Source: Nocardioides sp. L-11A (GTDB lineage Bacteria; Actinomycetota; Actinomycetes; Propionibacteriales; Nocardioidaceae). Taken from it: a DNA stretch of 64,000 nucleotides. Both the position numbers and the translations under genes were made by a program. Below, one piece after another: positions 50,720-59,405 of this stretch (position 1 is its first letter; every line of letters begins with the position of its first letter). The notes below the pieces were generated by a model. That model did no database searches, had not been told where the DNA came from, and worked only from the letters and a program-made list of their open reading frames with translations. The stretch lies in assembly GCA_029961745.1 (NCBI GenBank), contig CP124680.1, positions 5,270,001 to 5,334,000 on the forward strand, in the 5' to 3' direction.

Positions 50720-52249
50720 GTGAGTAGTACGTGGGGGGACTGGAAGCAGGACCAGCGGATAGCGGAGGCCGAGGCCCAGCTCGACGCGGAGCGGCGGGCG
50801 CGCAACCGCCTGGCCGAGCAGATCCGCGCCCAGCAGGGCAACACCCAGGCCCAGCTCGACCGACTGACCCGGGCCCTGGTCGCCCTGGTCGAGCACGAGG
50901 ACATCCGCTCCGAGCTGGGGCAGTACGCCGACGCGGCGGCCTGCCGGCGCTACGCGCGCGAGGTCGTGTCGACCGTGGTGGCGACCGGCGGGGCGGCCGT
51001 GCGGGACTCGGCCGAGCCGGGCGACGTACCGGGCTATTGGCTGGCCGCCGCGGCGCGCGGGGTCGCGGCCACCGCCCGCGGGGAGGCCACCGGCGGCCCG
51101 CTGCTCGAGGAGGCGGCGCTGCGGGACCGCGGCCGGACCGCCCTCCTGCTCACCCTGCTCGGCGCCCTCACCCGCGATCCCCGCTGGGCGCCCGCTCCCG
51201 GCGACGGCGTGCTGCCCGACGCCGTGGTCCTCACCCAGGCGCAGCGGCAGGCCTGGCTCGCGATCGCCGAGGGCCGCCTGCCGGGTACGTTCACCGACGC
51301 CCTCGCCGAGGCGCTCGGCCGCCTGGTCGCCGCCACCGGCAGCGCCGGCCCCGACGAGGTCGCGGCGTGGCTCGAGGGCCAGGTGCCGGCCGACCGCCGC
51401 GCGCTGCCCGCCGAGCGGGCCGCGGCCCAGCTGGAGGTGCTGCACCGGGTGCTCAGCACCGGCGCCTCGGCCGGCACCGCCACCGCGCCCGAGTCGCCCG
51501 AGTCGCCCGAGTCACCGGAAGTTCCGGAGGATCCGCTGGCCGACTGCCTGCGCTCGCTGATCGACGAGGGCTCGCCCGGCGAGGCGGAGATCCTGGACCG
51601 GATGGCCACCGCCCGCGCCGACATGGGCTTCCTCGACGAGCGGGTCGCGACCGAGACGGCGGTGTGGAACGCGAGCGCGGGCGACGTCCTCAGCCTGCTG
51701 CTGCGCGACCTGGCCCGGCCGGTCACCGACGGCAGGTACGCCGTCGCGCGCCGCGCACTCGCCCCGGTGCTCCGGGCGATCGGCGACGAGCTGGTGCAGC
51801 AGGCCGCCGTACCCGCCGCGAACACCCGGACCGTGGAGGTGGTCGGCGAGGTGCTGACCGTCGACCGCGCGGGTGCCGAGGCCGGCTGGCAGCAGCGGGT
51901 GACCTCCGGGTTCGACCGCCGCCACCCGCTCGACCGTCGGCTGCTGCCCGCCGGGGTCGGCATCCTCGGCCTCGGGGCGGTGTGCTGCCTGCTGGGCCTG
52001 GTGTCCGGCGGCTTCCTGGTCGTCGGACTGCTCGGCGGCTGCGTGGGCACCGGGCTGGTCGTCGCGGCCCTCCACCAGCGCCGCGGGCTCGACCAGGGCC
52101 GCACCAGCACCCTCGCCGCGACCGGACGGCAGATCGACCAGCAGGCCGCGACGGTGCGCGACGAGGGCGAGCGCAGTGCCGCGGCCGCGAGCCGGGCCGG
52201 CGAGCTGCACCGCTCGGTGGCCGGCGTCCTGGCCGGTGTCCCGTCCTAG
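50720..52249 (+). CDS. coiled-coil, C-terminal membrane-hairpin protein of unknown function
   Basis: A 509-residue protein that I do not recognise. Residues about 10-55 are a coiled coil (RIAEAEAQLDAERRARNRLAEQ); a SPESPESPESPE linker sits near residue 265; two hydrophobic segments (GVGILGLGAVCCLLGLVSGGF, VVGLLGGCVGTGLVVAA) lie near 415-455 before a short charged tail. It could be a membrane-anchored scaffold. GTG 50720 has AGGGA upstream. Its TAG stop overlaps by one base the family E palindrome. Confidence 0.6.
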   Translation: MSSTWGDWKQDQRIAEAEAQLDAERRARNRLAEQIRAQQGNTQAQLDRLTRALVALVEHEDIRSELGQYADAAACRRYAREVVSTVVATGGAAVRDSAEPGDVPGYWLAAAARGVAATARGEATGGPLLEEAALRDRGRTALLLTLLGALTRDPRWAPAPGDGVLPDAVVLTQAQRQAWLAIAEGRLPGTFTDALAEALGRLVAATGSAGPDEVAAWLEGQVPADRRALPAERAAAQLEVLHRVLSTGASAGTATAPESPESPESPEVPEDPLADCLRSLIDEGSPGEAEILDRMATARADMGFLDERVATETAVWNASAGDVLSLLLRDLARPVTDGRYAVARRALAPVLRAIGDELVQQAAVPAANTRTVEVVGEVLTVDRAGAEAGWQQRVTSGFDRRHPLDRRLLPAGVGILGLGAVCCLLGLVSGGFLVVGLLGGCVGTGLVVAALHQRRGLDQGRTSTLAATGRQIDQQAATVRDEGERSAAAASRAGELHRSVAGVLAGVPS

Positions 52250-52293
52250 CGTCATACGTTCCGTGGGCTTGAGCCCCCAGGACGTATGACGTT
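52249..52293. repeat. 45-bp palindromic element family E, intergenic copy
   Basis: GCGTCATACGTTC...GGGCT-tg-AGCCC...ACGTATGACGTT matches 37 of 45 bases of the in-frame copy inside the biotin carboxylase gene (18645-18689), same orientation. It begins at the last base of the preceding TAG stop and lies between convergent genes, where it probably also acts as a terminator hairpin. Confidence 0.85.
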
Positions 52294-52303
52294 ACGGCGG
52301 GGC

Positions 52304-53668
52304 TCAGGTCTGGGCCGAGCGCCGCGCGTGCTCGGCGACCAGCGCGGCGTACCAGTTGAACGATCGCTTGGGCGTGCGCCGCTGCGTGTCGTAGTCGACG
52401 TGCACGAGGCCGAACCGCTGCGTGTAGCCCTCGGCCCACTCGAAGTTGTCGATGAGCGACCAGGCGTAGTAGCCGCGCACGTCGACGCCGCGCTCGATCG
52501 CCTCGGCGACCGCCGTCAGGTGCAGCGCGTGGTAGTCGATGCGCTGGTGGTCGTCGACCACGCCGTGCTCATCGGGCCCCACGTCGTAGGAGCAGCCGGA
52601 CTCGGTGATCACGATGGGAGGTACGGCGGCACGGAAGCGCGCGCGGAAGGTGATCAGCCACTCGCGCAGTGCGTCCGGCACGACCGGCCAGCCGAAGTCG
52701 GTCATCGGGTAGCCGAGCACCTCGCGGAACTCGAAGGGCAGCTCCGCGGTCTCGTCGGCGGCCGCGATCCGCATCGGGTTGTAGTAGTTGACCCCGTAGA
52801 AGTCGAGCGGCTGGCGCATGGTCGCGAAGTCGCCCTCGCGCACCTGGCCCTCGAGCAGCATCATCAGGTCGTCGGAGTACCGGCCGAGCAGCATGCCCTC
52901 CAGGTAGTGGGCGTTCCACAGCAGGTCGAAGAGCTTCGCGGCGCCGACGTCGGCGGGATCGTCGCTGGCCGGCCAGATCGGCGCGTGGTTGTTGGCGCAG
53001 CCGACGCTGGTGGCGCCCGCGGCGCGCAGCGCGATCGCCGCCCGGCCGTGGGCGACGAGCAGGTGGTGGCCCACGGGAAGGGCGTCGAACATGAGCGCCT
53101 TGCCCGGCGCGTGCATCGCGACGGCGTACCCCATCAGGGTCACGACGTTCGGCTCGTTGACCGGCACCCAGTCGGTCACCCGGTCGCCGAGGCGCTCGCC
53201 GACGAGCGCGGCGTAGTCGGCGAAGCGGTCGACGGTGGCGCGGTTCAGCCAGCCGCCGTCGTCCTCCAGGGCCTGCGGGAGGTCCCAGTGGAAGAGCGTG
53301 GCCATCGGCGAGATGCCGGCCTCGAGCAGGCCGTCGACGAGCCGGTCGTAGAAGTCGAGCCCGGCCTGGTTGACGGCGCCGGACCCGGTGGGCTGGATCC
53401 GCGGCCACGCGATCGAGAAGCGGTAGCCGGACGCGCCGAGGGTGCGCATCAGCCCGATGTCCTCGGACCAGCGGTGGTAGTGGTCGCACGCGACCGCTCC
53501 ACTCGACCCGTCGACGATCCGGCCCGGCTCCGCGCAGAAGGTGTCCCACACCGACGGACCCCGACCGTCCTCGGTCACCGCACCCTCGATCTGGTACGAC
53601 GCCGTGCTGGTGCCGAACCGGAACTCCCCCGGAAGACGGCTCGCCAGATCCCCCAACCTGTCCCCCAT
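52304..53668 (-). CDS. GH1-family beta-glucosidase
   Basis: A 454-residue glycoside hydrolase family 1 enzyme, retaining mechanism. The acid/base Glu is in PVNEPN (about residue 171) and the nucleophile in ITESG (about residue 356); FGTSTASYQIEG near the N-terminus, FHWDLPQAL and the C-terminal YYAWSLIDNFEWAEGY motif are typical. No signal peptide, so cytosolic. ITESG rather than ITENG is a minor variant. It converges with the unknown gene upstream across palindrome E2; no sugar transporter is adjacent. Confidence 0.93.
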   Translation of the reverse strand: MGDRLGDLASRLPGEFRFGTSTASYQIEGAVTEDGRGPSVWDTFCAEPGRIVDGSSGAVACDHYHRWSEDIGLMRTLGASGYRFSIAWPRIQPTGSGAVNQAGLDFYDRLVDGLLEAGISPMATLFHWDLPQALEDDGGWLNRATVDRFADYAALVGERLGDRVTDWVPVNEPNVVTLMGYAVAMHAPGKALMFDALPVGHHLLVAHGRAAIALRAAGATSVGCANNHAPIWPASDDPADVGAAKLFDLLWNAHYLEGMLLGRYSDDLMMLLEGQVREGDFATMRQPLDFYGVNYYNPMRIAAADETAELPFEFREVLGYPMTDFGWPVVPDALREWLITFRARFRAAVPPIVITESGCSYDVGPDEHGVVDDHQRIDYHALHLTAVAEAIERGVDVRGYYAWSLIDNFEWAEGYTQRFGLVHVDYDTQRRTPKRSFNWYAALVAEHARRSAQT

Positions 53669-53705
53669 CGGACCAGCCTCCCATGACACCGGCACAATCT
53701 GACAC

Positions 53706-54404
53706 GTGAGCGTCGAGATCCGCAGGGGAACCGCGCGGTTCGTCGAGCGAGAGGCCGGGCGGCTGAGCCAGCACGGATTCTCGTTCGGCCCGCACCTCGA
53801 CCCCGACCGCCTGTCCTTCGGCCCGATGGTGTGCCACGACGACCACCTGCTCGGTCGTGGCGCCGGCTTCGCGGAGCACCCGCACGCGGGTCTGGAGATC
53901 GTCACCTGGGTGGTGTCGGGCTCGGTGGTGCACCGCGACGGGACCGGCGCCGACGGGTCCGCGGAGACGTTGTCCGCCGGGGACTGCGGCGTGCTGTCCG
54001 CAGGCACGGGCGTGCGGCACACGGAGGTCGCGGGCGACGACGGGCCAGCCCGCTTCGTCCAGGTCTGGCTCACCCCCGACGACCCGGACACCTCGCCCGC
54101 CTATGCCCGGGCCACCGGCACCGCCGCTCCGGGAGCCGGGCTCGTGCGGCTGGTCGGCGACGGGGGCCCGCTCTCCGTGGGGATCGCGGGCGCGGCCCTC
54201 GACGTGGCCCGGCTCGAGGCCGGCGAGACCCTCGCCCTCCCCGTGGCCGCCCGGGTCCATGCCTTCCTCACGACCGGCGCGCTGCTGCGGTCCTCCCTGG
54301 CCGAGCCGCTGGCGGCCGGCGATGCGCTGTGCGTGACCGACGGGCCGTCGTACGCCGTGACGGCCGCGGTGCCGACCGAGATCCTGGTCTGGTCGTTCGC
54401 CTGA
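53706..54404 (+). CDS. pirin-family protein
   Basis: A 232-residue bicupin pirin protein with the metal site in the N-cupin (AEHPHAGLEIVTWVVSGSVVHRDGTG and RHTEVAGDD), resembling YhhW-type quercetin-dioxygenase-like pirins. Substrate and role are uncertain (flavonoid oxidation or redox-sensing have been proposed for the family). It diverges from the GH1 gene; the start GTG 53706 has CAATCT about 5 nt upstream. Confidence 0.85.
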   Translation: MSVEIRRGTARFVEREAGRLSQHGFSFGPHLDPDRLSFGPMVCHDDHLLGRGAGFAEHPHAGLEIVTWVVSGSVVHRDGTGADGSAETLSAGDCGVLSAGTGVRHTEVAGDDGPARFVQVWLTPDDPDTSPAYARATGTAAPGAGLVRLVGDGGPLSVGIAGAALDVARLEAGETLALPVAARVHAFLTTGALLRSSLAEPLAAGDALCVTDGPSYAVTAAVPTEILVWSFA

Positions 54405-54410
54405 TCAGGA

Positions 54411-54929
54411 TCATCCGGGCGCCGTCGGACCGACCATCTCCGCGCAGGTGTACGAGTCGCGACCGGCTGCCGCCGCTTCCTCGGCCGCCGCGGAGCACTC
54501 CGGACTCTGGGGGCGATCCATCAGGTCGCCGAAGAGGTGCCGGCCGGCGACGGCGCTCGCGCACCCCGCACCGCCCACCGCCGCCCAGCGGCCGTCCGCC
54601 CGCACCACCTCGTAGGTGCCTCCGTCTTCCCCGAGCACGACCTCGACCAGCGCCCGGTCGGGTCCGCTCAGGTCGACGCCGCGGATCTCGGTCTCACGAC
54701 CCTCGTCGCCGACGACGATCCGGACGGCTTCCTCCGGAGACGCGCCCCACTCGGAGTCCGCCACCGACGACAGCGCGCAGCTCCACGGGGCGTAGGGCAG
54801 GCATTCCGACGTGGTCGGCGATGGATCGGCAGTGGCTACGGAGGGCCCCTGGCCGCCGCAGCCGCCACCGAGGACGATCAGGGCGACGGCGAGGGCCGGC
54901 GCGACCGACGGGCTGGGCACTCCACGCAT
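54411..54929 (-). CDS. small secreted lipoprotein
   Basis: A 172-residue predicted lipoprotein with lipobox LGGGC (Cys about residue 24) and several Cys in the mature region (SECLPYAPWSCAL, GCASAVAG, ECSAAAEE, YTCAEM), suggesting disulfide bonding. No enzymatic motif. Its stop is 6 bp from the convergent pirin stop. Confidence 0.6.
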   Translation of the reverse strand: MRGVPSPSVAPALAVALIVLGGGCGGQGPSVATADPSPTTSECLPYAPWSCALSSVADSEWGASPEEAVRIVVGDEGRETEIRGVDLSGPDRALVEVVLGEDGGTYEVVRADGRWAAVGGAGCASAVAGRHLFGDLMDRPQSPECSAAAEEAAAAGRDSYTCAEMVGPTAPG

Positions 54930-54948
54930 CAGCCGATGATAGGCACCG

Positions 54949-55434
54949 TCAGGCCTCGCCGAGCGCGTCGGCAGGCCCGACCAGCACCGCGGCGACGTCG
55001 GCCAGGACCCGCACCTGTTCGCGGGTGAGCCGGTCGAAGACCAGCTCGCGCACCTGGGCGACGTGGCCAGGGGCGATCCGCTCGAGCAGCGCCCGGCCCT
55101 CGTCGGTCAGGACGGCGTACTGGCTGCGCCGGTCGCTCGGGCAGTTCCGCTTGGTGACCCAGCCCCGCTCCTCGAGCACGGCCACCGCGTGCGTCAGCCG
55201 GGACGGGCTGGTCGTCGTGAGCCGGGCGAGCTCGCCCATGGTCAGCATCCGGTCCGGGGCGGCGGCGAGGTTGGCGAGCATCGCGTAGTAGGTGTGCGTG
55301 ATGCCGGCCTCCTCCCGCAGGCGCCGGTCGATCGCCTGCGGGAGCTCCTGGACGACCCGGATCAGCGGCAGCCAGGCCGCCATCTCCTCCTCGTCCAGCC
55401 AGCGCGGCTCCGACCCCGGGTCCTGTCCACTCAT
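54949..55434 (-). CDS. MarR-family transcriptional regulator
   Basis: A 161-residue MarR repressor: DNA-binding winged helix with TMGELARLTTTSPSRLTHAVAVLEERGWV and the wing KRNCPSDRRSQYAVLTDEG, flanked by dimerisation helices. The Cys in RNCPSD might sense oxidants. It overlaps the ribA stop by 4 nt (ATGA), forming a ribA-marR operon, and the palindrome ATTTCAA-GT-TTGAAAT upstream of ribA is its probable operator. Confidence 0.9.
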   Translation of the reverse strand: MSGQDPGSEPRWLDEEEMAAWLPLIRVVQELPQAIDRRLREEAGITHTYYAMLANLAAAPDRMLTMGELARLTTTSPSRLTHAVAVLEERGWVTKRNCPSDRRSQYAVLTDEGRALLERIAPGHVAQVRELVFDRLTREQVRVLADVAAVLVGPADALGEA

Positions 55435-56162
55435 GCCGACAGCCCGTCGAGGTCGAGGGTGTGCGCGGTGTGGTCGCGCTTCGCGGTGAGGTACCGCTCG
55501 TTGGCGGGCGACAGGTGCACCCCCGTCGGGACCCGCTCGCCGACGCCGATGCCGTACGCCGCGAGCTGGCGGGCCTTGTCCGGGTTGTTGCTGAGCAGGC
55601 GGATCCGGTCGGCACCGACGGCGCGCAGCATCTGCGCGGCGGCCTGGTAGTCGCGCTCGTCCTCACCGCGGCCGAGCGCCAGGTTCGCCTCGTAGGTGTC
55701 GAGGCCCGCGTCCTGGAGGGCGTAGGCGTCGAGCTTGGCGTAGAGGCCGATGCCGCGCCCCTCCTGGCGCAGGTAGAGCAGGAAGCCGCCCTCGCCGGCG
55801 ATCCGCTCCACCGCCTCGCGCAGCTGCGGCCCGCAGTCGCAGCGCTGGGACCCGAACACGTCGCCGGTCAGGCACTCGCTGTGGGGGCGGACCAGGGGCG
55901 GCGTACCGCCGCGGGCACGGTCGGCGACGTCGTCGAGGCGCGTCCGCCAGGCGCCGAGCCCCAGCAGCAGATGCTCCCGGCCGTCGACGAGGCCGTCGAA
56001 GGTCAGCACGTCGGCGGTCGTCTCGTAGCCGTCGGGGAAGCGCAGCGGCACGACGACCCGGGTCCGCACCGCCGCGGGCCCGAGCACCACGGCCGCGCCG
56101 GAGGTCGTGGGGAGGTCGCCGACGGGGTGCGCGTGGCGGGCGCGGGTGGGGCAGGTCGTCAT
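55431..56162 (-). CDS. ribA: GTP cyclohydrolase II
   Basis: A 243-residue GTP cyclohydrolase II catalysing the first step of riboflavin synthesis. The zinc-binding SECLTGDVFGSQRCDCGPQL (Cys-x10-Cys-x-Cys) and LYLRQEGRGIGL with catalytic Tyr/Arg are clear. It lacks the DHBP-synthase domain of bifunctional RibBA. Coupled to a MarR regulator, it is probably induced under redox or aromatic stress to supply flavin. A GGAG site precedes ATG 56162. Confidence 0.93.
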   Translation of the reverse strand: MTTCPTRARHAHPVGDLPTTSGAAVVLGPAAVRTRVVVPLRFPDGYETTADVLTFDGLVDGREHLLLGLGAWRTRLDDVADRARGGTPPLVRPHSECLTGDVFGSQRCDCGPQLREAVERIAGEGGFLLYLRQEGRGIGLYAKLDAYALQDAGLDTYEANLALGRGEDERDYQAAAQMLRAVGADRIRLLSNNPDKARQLAAYGIGVGERVPTGVHLSPANERYLTAKRDHTAHTLDLDGLSA

Positions 56163-56174
56163 GGTCGCTCCGTT

Positions 56175-56190
56175 ATTTCAAACTTGAAAT
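56175..56190. promoter_or_regulatory. MarR operator of the ribA-marR operon
   Basis: ATTTCAA-AC-TTGAAAT, a 16-bp palindrome with perfect 7-bp arms, lies 13 bp upstream of ribA. A/T-rich in a GC-rich genome, it is the likely MarR binding site for autoregulation. Confidence 0.7.
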
Positions 56191-56231
56191 GATGGAGACA
56201 CAAGGTGCGGACGGGCCCCGGTATTCCTCGA

Positions 56232-56253
56232 CCCGCGCGCAGCCTCGCGCGGG
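56232..56253. terminator. hairpin terminator after the DAG-kinase gene
   Basis: CCCGCGCG-cagcct-CGCGCGGG forms an 8-bp GC stem just past the stop of the minus-strand DAG-kinase-like gene, a plausible terminator for that operon. Confidence 0.5.
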
Positions 56254-56254
56254 C

Positions 56255-57187
56255 TCAGAACAGCATGCGCACGGCGCCGGGGAGCAGCTCGACGGTGAGC
56301 GGGTCGGCCGCGTCGGCCGGCAGCGCGCCGAGCGCCTCACCGTCGGCGCCCACCGGCACCGCGGCACCTCCCCGGTGGCGGCCCGAGAGGCTGACCCGCC
56401 GGCCGGTCAGCACCGTCACCTCGTCCAGGGCGACGTGGCTGCCGTCGTACACCTTCGGGAGGGAGCGGATCAGGCCGCTGCGGGACGCCGCCTCGATGAC
56501 GATCACGTCGAGCAGGCCGTCGTCGACGGCCGCGCCCGGAGCGATCGCCATGCCCTTGCCGTAGAAGCGGGAGTTCGCGATCACGACGGTCGCGGCCTGG
56601 TGGGTGGTGCGCACGCCGTCGACCTCGAGGGTGCACTCGGCGGGACGGTAGGTCGCCAGGGCACGGACCGCGGCGACCGGGTACTGCAGCCGCGACGGCA
56701 GCCAGTGCGACCGGTCCACGATCGCGGCGGCGCGCGCGTCGACCCCGGCGTACACCGACCCCGCCACGACGTACGACGCCGGGCCGGCCGGGCCCGGCTG
56801 CGTGGCCCGGAGCAGGTCGATCGGCCGGGGCTCGCCGTCCAGCAGGAGGCGTGCCTGGGCGCCGGTCGCGGTGGGCACCGCGAGCATCCGGGCGAAGTCG
56901 TTGCCGCGCCCGGCGGGCACGACGGCGAGCACTCCGCCGCGCTCGGCGACCGAGCCCGCGACCGAGGAGAGCATCCCGTCGCCGCCCACGGACACCACGA
57001 CCGCGTCCCGGGCGACGGCGTCCGCGACGAGGGCCGGCGTCTCCGCCACCGAGGTCGTGTAGGTGACCTCGACCGCGGCGCCCGCCTCGCGCAGCGCCCG
57101 CGCCAGCGGCACGACGACCTGCGGTGCCGCGCCGCCTCCGGAGGCGGGGTTGACGAGGAAGGCGAACGCCCGCGGCCTTGCACTCAC
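56255..57187 (-). CDS. diacylglycerol kinase-family lipid kinase
   Basis: A 310-residue DAGK-catalytic-family protein: FLVNPASGGG (nucleotide loop), GGDGMLSSVAGSVAERGG signature and RGNDFARML. It phosphorylates diacylglycerol or a related lipid. It overlaps the FAD-oxidase stop (GTGA at 57184-57187). The adjacent ADHAPS-like oxidase and the divergent TetR-GlpD reproduce the mycobacterial Rv2249c-Rv2252 arrangement, where Rv2252 is a DAG kinase feeding phosphatidic acid to PIM synthesis; the same role is inferred here. Confidence 0.85.
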   Translation of the reverse strand: MSARPRAFAFLVNPASGGGAAPQVVVPLARALREAGAAVEVTYTTSVAETPALVADAVARDAVVVSVGGDGMLSSVAGSVAERGGVLAVVPAGRGNDFARMLAVPTATGAQARLLLDGEPRPIDLLRATQPGPAGPASYVVAGSVYAGVDARAAAIVDRSHWLPSRLQYPVAAVRALATYRPAECTLEVDGVRTTHQAATVVIANSRFYGKGMAIAPGAAVDDGLLDVIVIEAASRSGLIRSLPKVYDGSHVALDEVTVLTGRRVSLSGRHRGGAAVPVGADGEALGALPADAADPLTVELLPGAVRMLF

Positions 57188-58791
57188 GGGATCAGCACTC
57201 CGGGGTTGAGGATGCCGGCCGGGTCGACGGCCCGCTTCACAGCGCGGAGGACCTCGACGCCGGTCGTGCCGATCTCGGCGGTGAGATAGGGCTTGTGGTC
57301 GGTGCCGACCGCGTGGTGATGGGTGATCGCGGCACCGGCGGCGACGATCGCCTCGCTGGCCGCGGCCTTGGCCGGGAGCCAGGTGGCGAGCGGGTCCTCG
57401 CCGCCCGGGGCCGCGACGGTGAAGTAGAGCGAGCAGCCGGTCGGGTAGACGTGCGAGATGTGGCAGAGCACCATCGTGCCCGCCCCGAGGCTCTCCTCGA
57501 GCGCGGTCCTGACCCGGGCGTAGAGGTTCTCGCGGTTGCTCCAGAAGGTCGCCGTCTCGAGCGTCTCGACGAGAACGCCGACGTCGAGCAGGCTGTCGCG
57601 CAGGTAGGGCGCGTCGAACCGGCCGTGCGCCCACGCCTCGCCCGGACCGGAGCCCTGTGCGGTGCCGCCGAGCGCGGTCAGTGCCGCGGTGACGGCGGCC
57701 CGCTTGGCGGCGACCGCCGCCGGGGTGCCCTCGTAGCCGACGATCATCTGGCAGCCTCGCGCCCCATCGTCGCCCTCGCCGCCGATCGCCTCCGGGTCGG
57801 CGAGGTTGATCGCGGTCTCGTTCTCGTCGGAGAGCCGGATCACGGTCGGCAGCAGGTCGGACTGGGCGAGCGAGCGCATCGCCTCGGCCCCGTCGGCGAA
57901 GCTCGCCCAGCGCCAGCCCTCGTACTCCTTGACCTCCGGCAGCGGGCGGACCCGGACGGTGACCTCGGTGATGACGCCGAAGGCGCCCTCGGAGCCGAGG
58001 AAGAGCTCGCGCAGGTCGGGACCGGACGCGTTGGCCGGCGCGCTGCCGAGGCGGACCTCGCCGACCGGGGTCGCGACCCGCAGGCCGACCACCATCGCGT
58101 CGAAGCGTCCGTAGCCGGCGCTCGACTGACCACTCGACCGGGTCGCGGCGAAGCCGCCGATCGTGGCGTACTCGAACGACTGCGGGAAGTGGCCCAGCAT
58201 CAGGCCGTGCTCGGCGAGCAGCGCCTCGGCCTCGGGCCCGCGGAGACCGGGCTCCAGCGTCGCGGTCGACGAGACCGGGTCGAGCGCGAGCAGGCCGCGC
58301 ATCCGGCCGAGGTCCAGGGAGAGGACCCCGGCCAGGTCGGTGCCCTCGGTCTCGGCGACCAGCCCGCCCGTGACCGCCGTGCCACCGCCGAAGGGGACGA
58401 CGGCGATGCGGCGCTCGGCCGCGTAGGCGAGCACGGCCGCCACCTCGTCGTGACCCGCCGGCCGGACGACGACGTCGGGCGCGTCGGCCAGGTCGCCGGA
58501 GCGCTGGCGGAGCAGGTCGGGGGTCGACTTTCCGCGGGTGCGCCCGCGGCGCAGTGCATCGTCGAGGACGACGTGCTCGTCGCCGACGATCGCGCGCAGG
58601 CCGACGAGGTCGTCGGCCGCGAGACGCGGCACGGGGAGGGTCACGTCGTCACGGGCCGGAGTGTCCCGGATCGGGAAGACCAGACCGACCAGGTCGCGGA
58701 CCCCCTCCGGAAGGCCGGCCGCGCGGGCCGGGTCGCCCCAGCGCGTGGGCGGCATCTCGGGCTGGAGGACGGAGGGACGATCGATGGTCAT
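57184..58791 (-). CDS. FAD-binding oxidase, alkyl-DHAP synthase-like
   Basis: A 535-residue VAO-fold flavoprotein: FAD-binding-4 segment VVPFGGGTAVTGGLVAETEG and TIGGFAATRSSGQSSAGYGRFD, and a C-terminal ITHHHAVGTDHKPYL with the HHH-type motif of alkyl-dihydroxyacetonephosphate synthases. A related role in ether-lipid or glycerol-phosphate metabolism fits its cluster. Substrate unproven. It is cotranscribed with the downstream DAG kinase (GTGA overlap) and diverges from the TetR-GlpD operon with a shared palindromic operator. Confidence 0.88.
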   Translation of the reverse strand: MTIDRPSVLQPEMPPTRWGDPARAAGLPEGVRDLVGLVFPIRDTPARDDVTLPVPRLAADDLVGLRAIVGDEHVVLDDALRRGRTRGKSTPDLLRQRSGDLADAPDVVVRPAGHDEVAAVLAYAAERRIAVVPFGGGTAVTGGLVAETEGTDLAGVLSLDLGRMRGLLALDPVSSTATLEPGLRGPEAEALLAEHGLMLGHFPQSFEYATIGGFAATRSSGQSSAGYGRFDAMVVGLRVATPVGEVRLGSAPANASGPDLRELFLGSEGAFGVITEVTVRVRPLPEVKEYEGWRWASFADGAEAMRSLAQSDLLPTVIRLSDENETAINLADPEAIGGEGDDGARGCQMIVGYEGTPAAVAAKRAAVTAALTALGGTAQGSGPGEAWAHGRFDAPYLRDSLLDVGVLVETLETATFWSNRENLYARVRTALEESLGAGTMVLCHISHVYPTGCSLYFTVAAPGGEDPLATWLPAKAAASEAIVAAGAAITHHHAVGTDHKPYLTAEIGTTGVEVLRAVKRAVDPAGILNPGVLIP

Positions 58792-58812
58792 GTGTTACAG
58801 TGTGACACATGA
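58788..58812. promoter_or_regulatory. shared operator of oxidase and TetR-glpD operons
   Basis: TCATGTGT-N9-ACACATGA is a 25-bp inverted repeat whose arms contain both divergent ATG codons. TACAGT (58796-58801) is 7 nt from the TetR ATG. A TetR dimer here would shut both promoters at once, linking glycerol-phosphate oxidation to lipid-head synthesis. Confidence 0.75.
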
Positions 58813-59405
58813 CGTCACATCGTCACAACAGTGAATCCGACGGCAGCCCTCGGGACGGCTATCTCGATGCCGCGCGGGAGTGCATCCTCGACGTCGGCTG
58901 GCGGCGCACCACCCTCACCGAGGTCGCCCGGCGAGCAGGTGTCTCGCGGATGACGATCTACCGCGCCTGGTCCGACATGCCCGCGCTGCTGGGGGACCTG
59001 ATGACCCGCGAGTGGGGTGTCCTCGTCGCCGATCGGGTCGACGTCTCCGCGGCCCCCACGCCCGACGCGATCGCCGACGCCGTGGTCGCGACCGTCGGAG
59101 CCCTGCGCGAGAACGAGCTGTTCACCCGGATCGTCGAGCTCGACCCGGAGCTGATCCTCCCCTATCTGCTGTCCCGGCGCGGCCGGTCGCAGGAGCTGAT
59201 CCTCCAGGTGCTCGGCGCCGCGATCGCCACCGGCCAGGAGGCCGGGAGGATCACCGACGGCGACCCGCAGACCATCGCCCGCGGTCTGGTTCTCGCCGCA
59301 CACGGGTTCGTCCTGTCCGCCCACACCATGGTCGACGACGCGGTCGACCAGCCCGCGCTCGACGACGAGCTGCACGCCCTCGTCTCCCGGAGCCTCACGC
59401 CATGA
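58809..59405 (+). CDS. TetR-family transcriptional regulator
   Basis: A 198-residue TetR protein with HTH (LDAARECILDVGWRRTTLTE, RRAGVSRMTIYRAWSD). Positioned like Rv2250c between glpD and the flavoprotein/DAG-kinase pair, it likely represses both through the palindrome at 58788-58812 and responds to a glycerol-phosphate or lipid signal. The leaderless ATG has TACAGT 7 nt upstream; its stop overlaps the glpD ATG (ATGA). Confidence 0.9.
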   Translation: MTSHRHNSESDGSPRDGYLDAARECILDVGWRRTTLTEVARRAGVSRMTIYRAWSDMPALLGDLMTREWGVLVADRVDVSAAPTPDAIADAVVATVGALRENELFTRIVELDPELILPYLLSRRGRSQELILQVLGAAIATGQEAGRITDGDPQTIARGLVLAAHGFVLSAHTMVDDAVDQPALDDELHALVSRSLTP

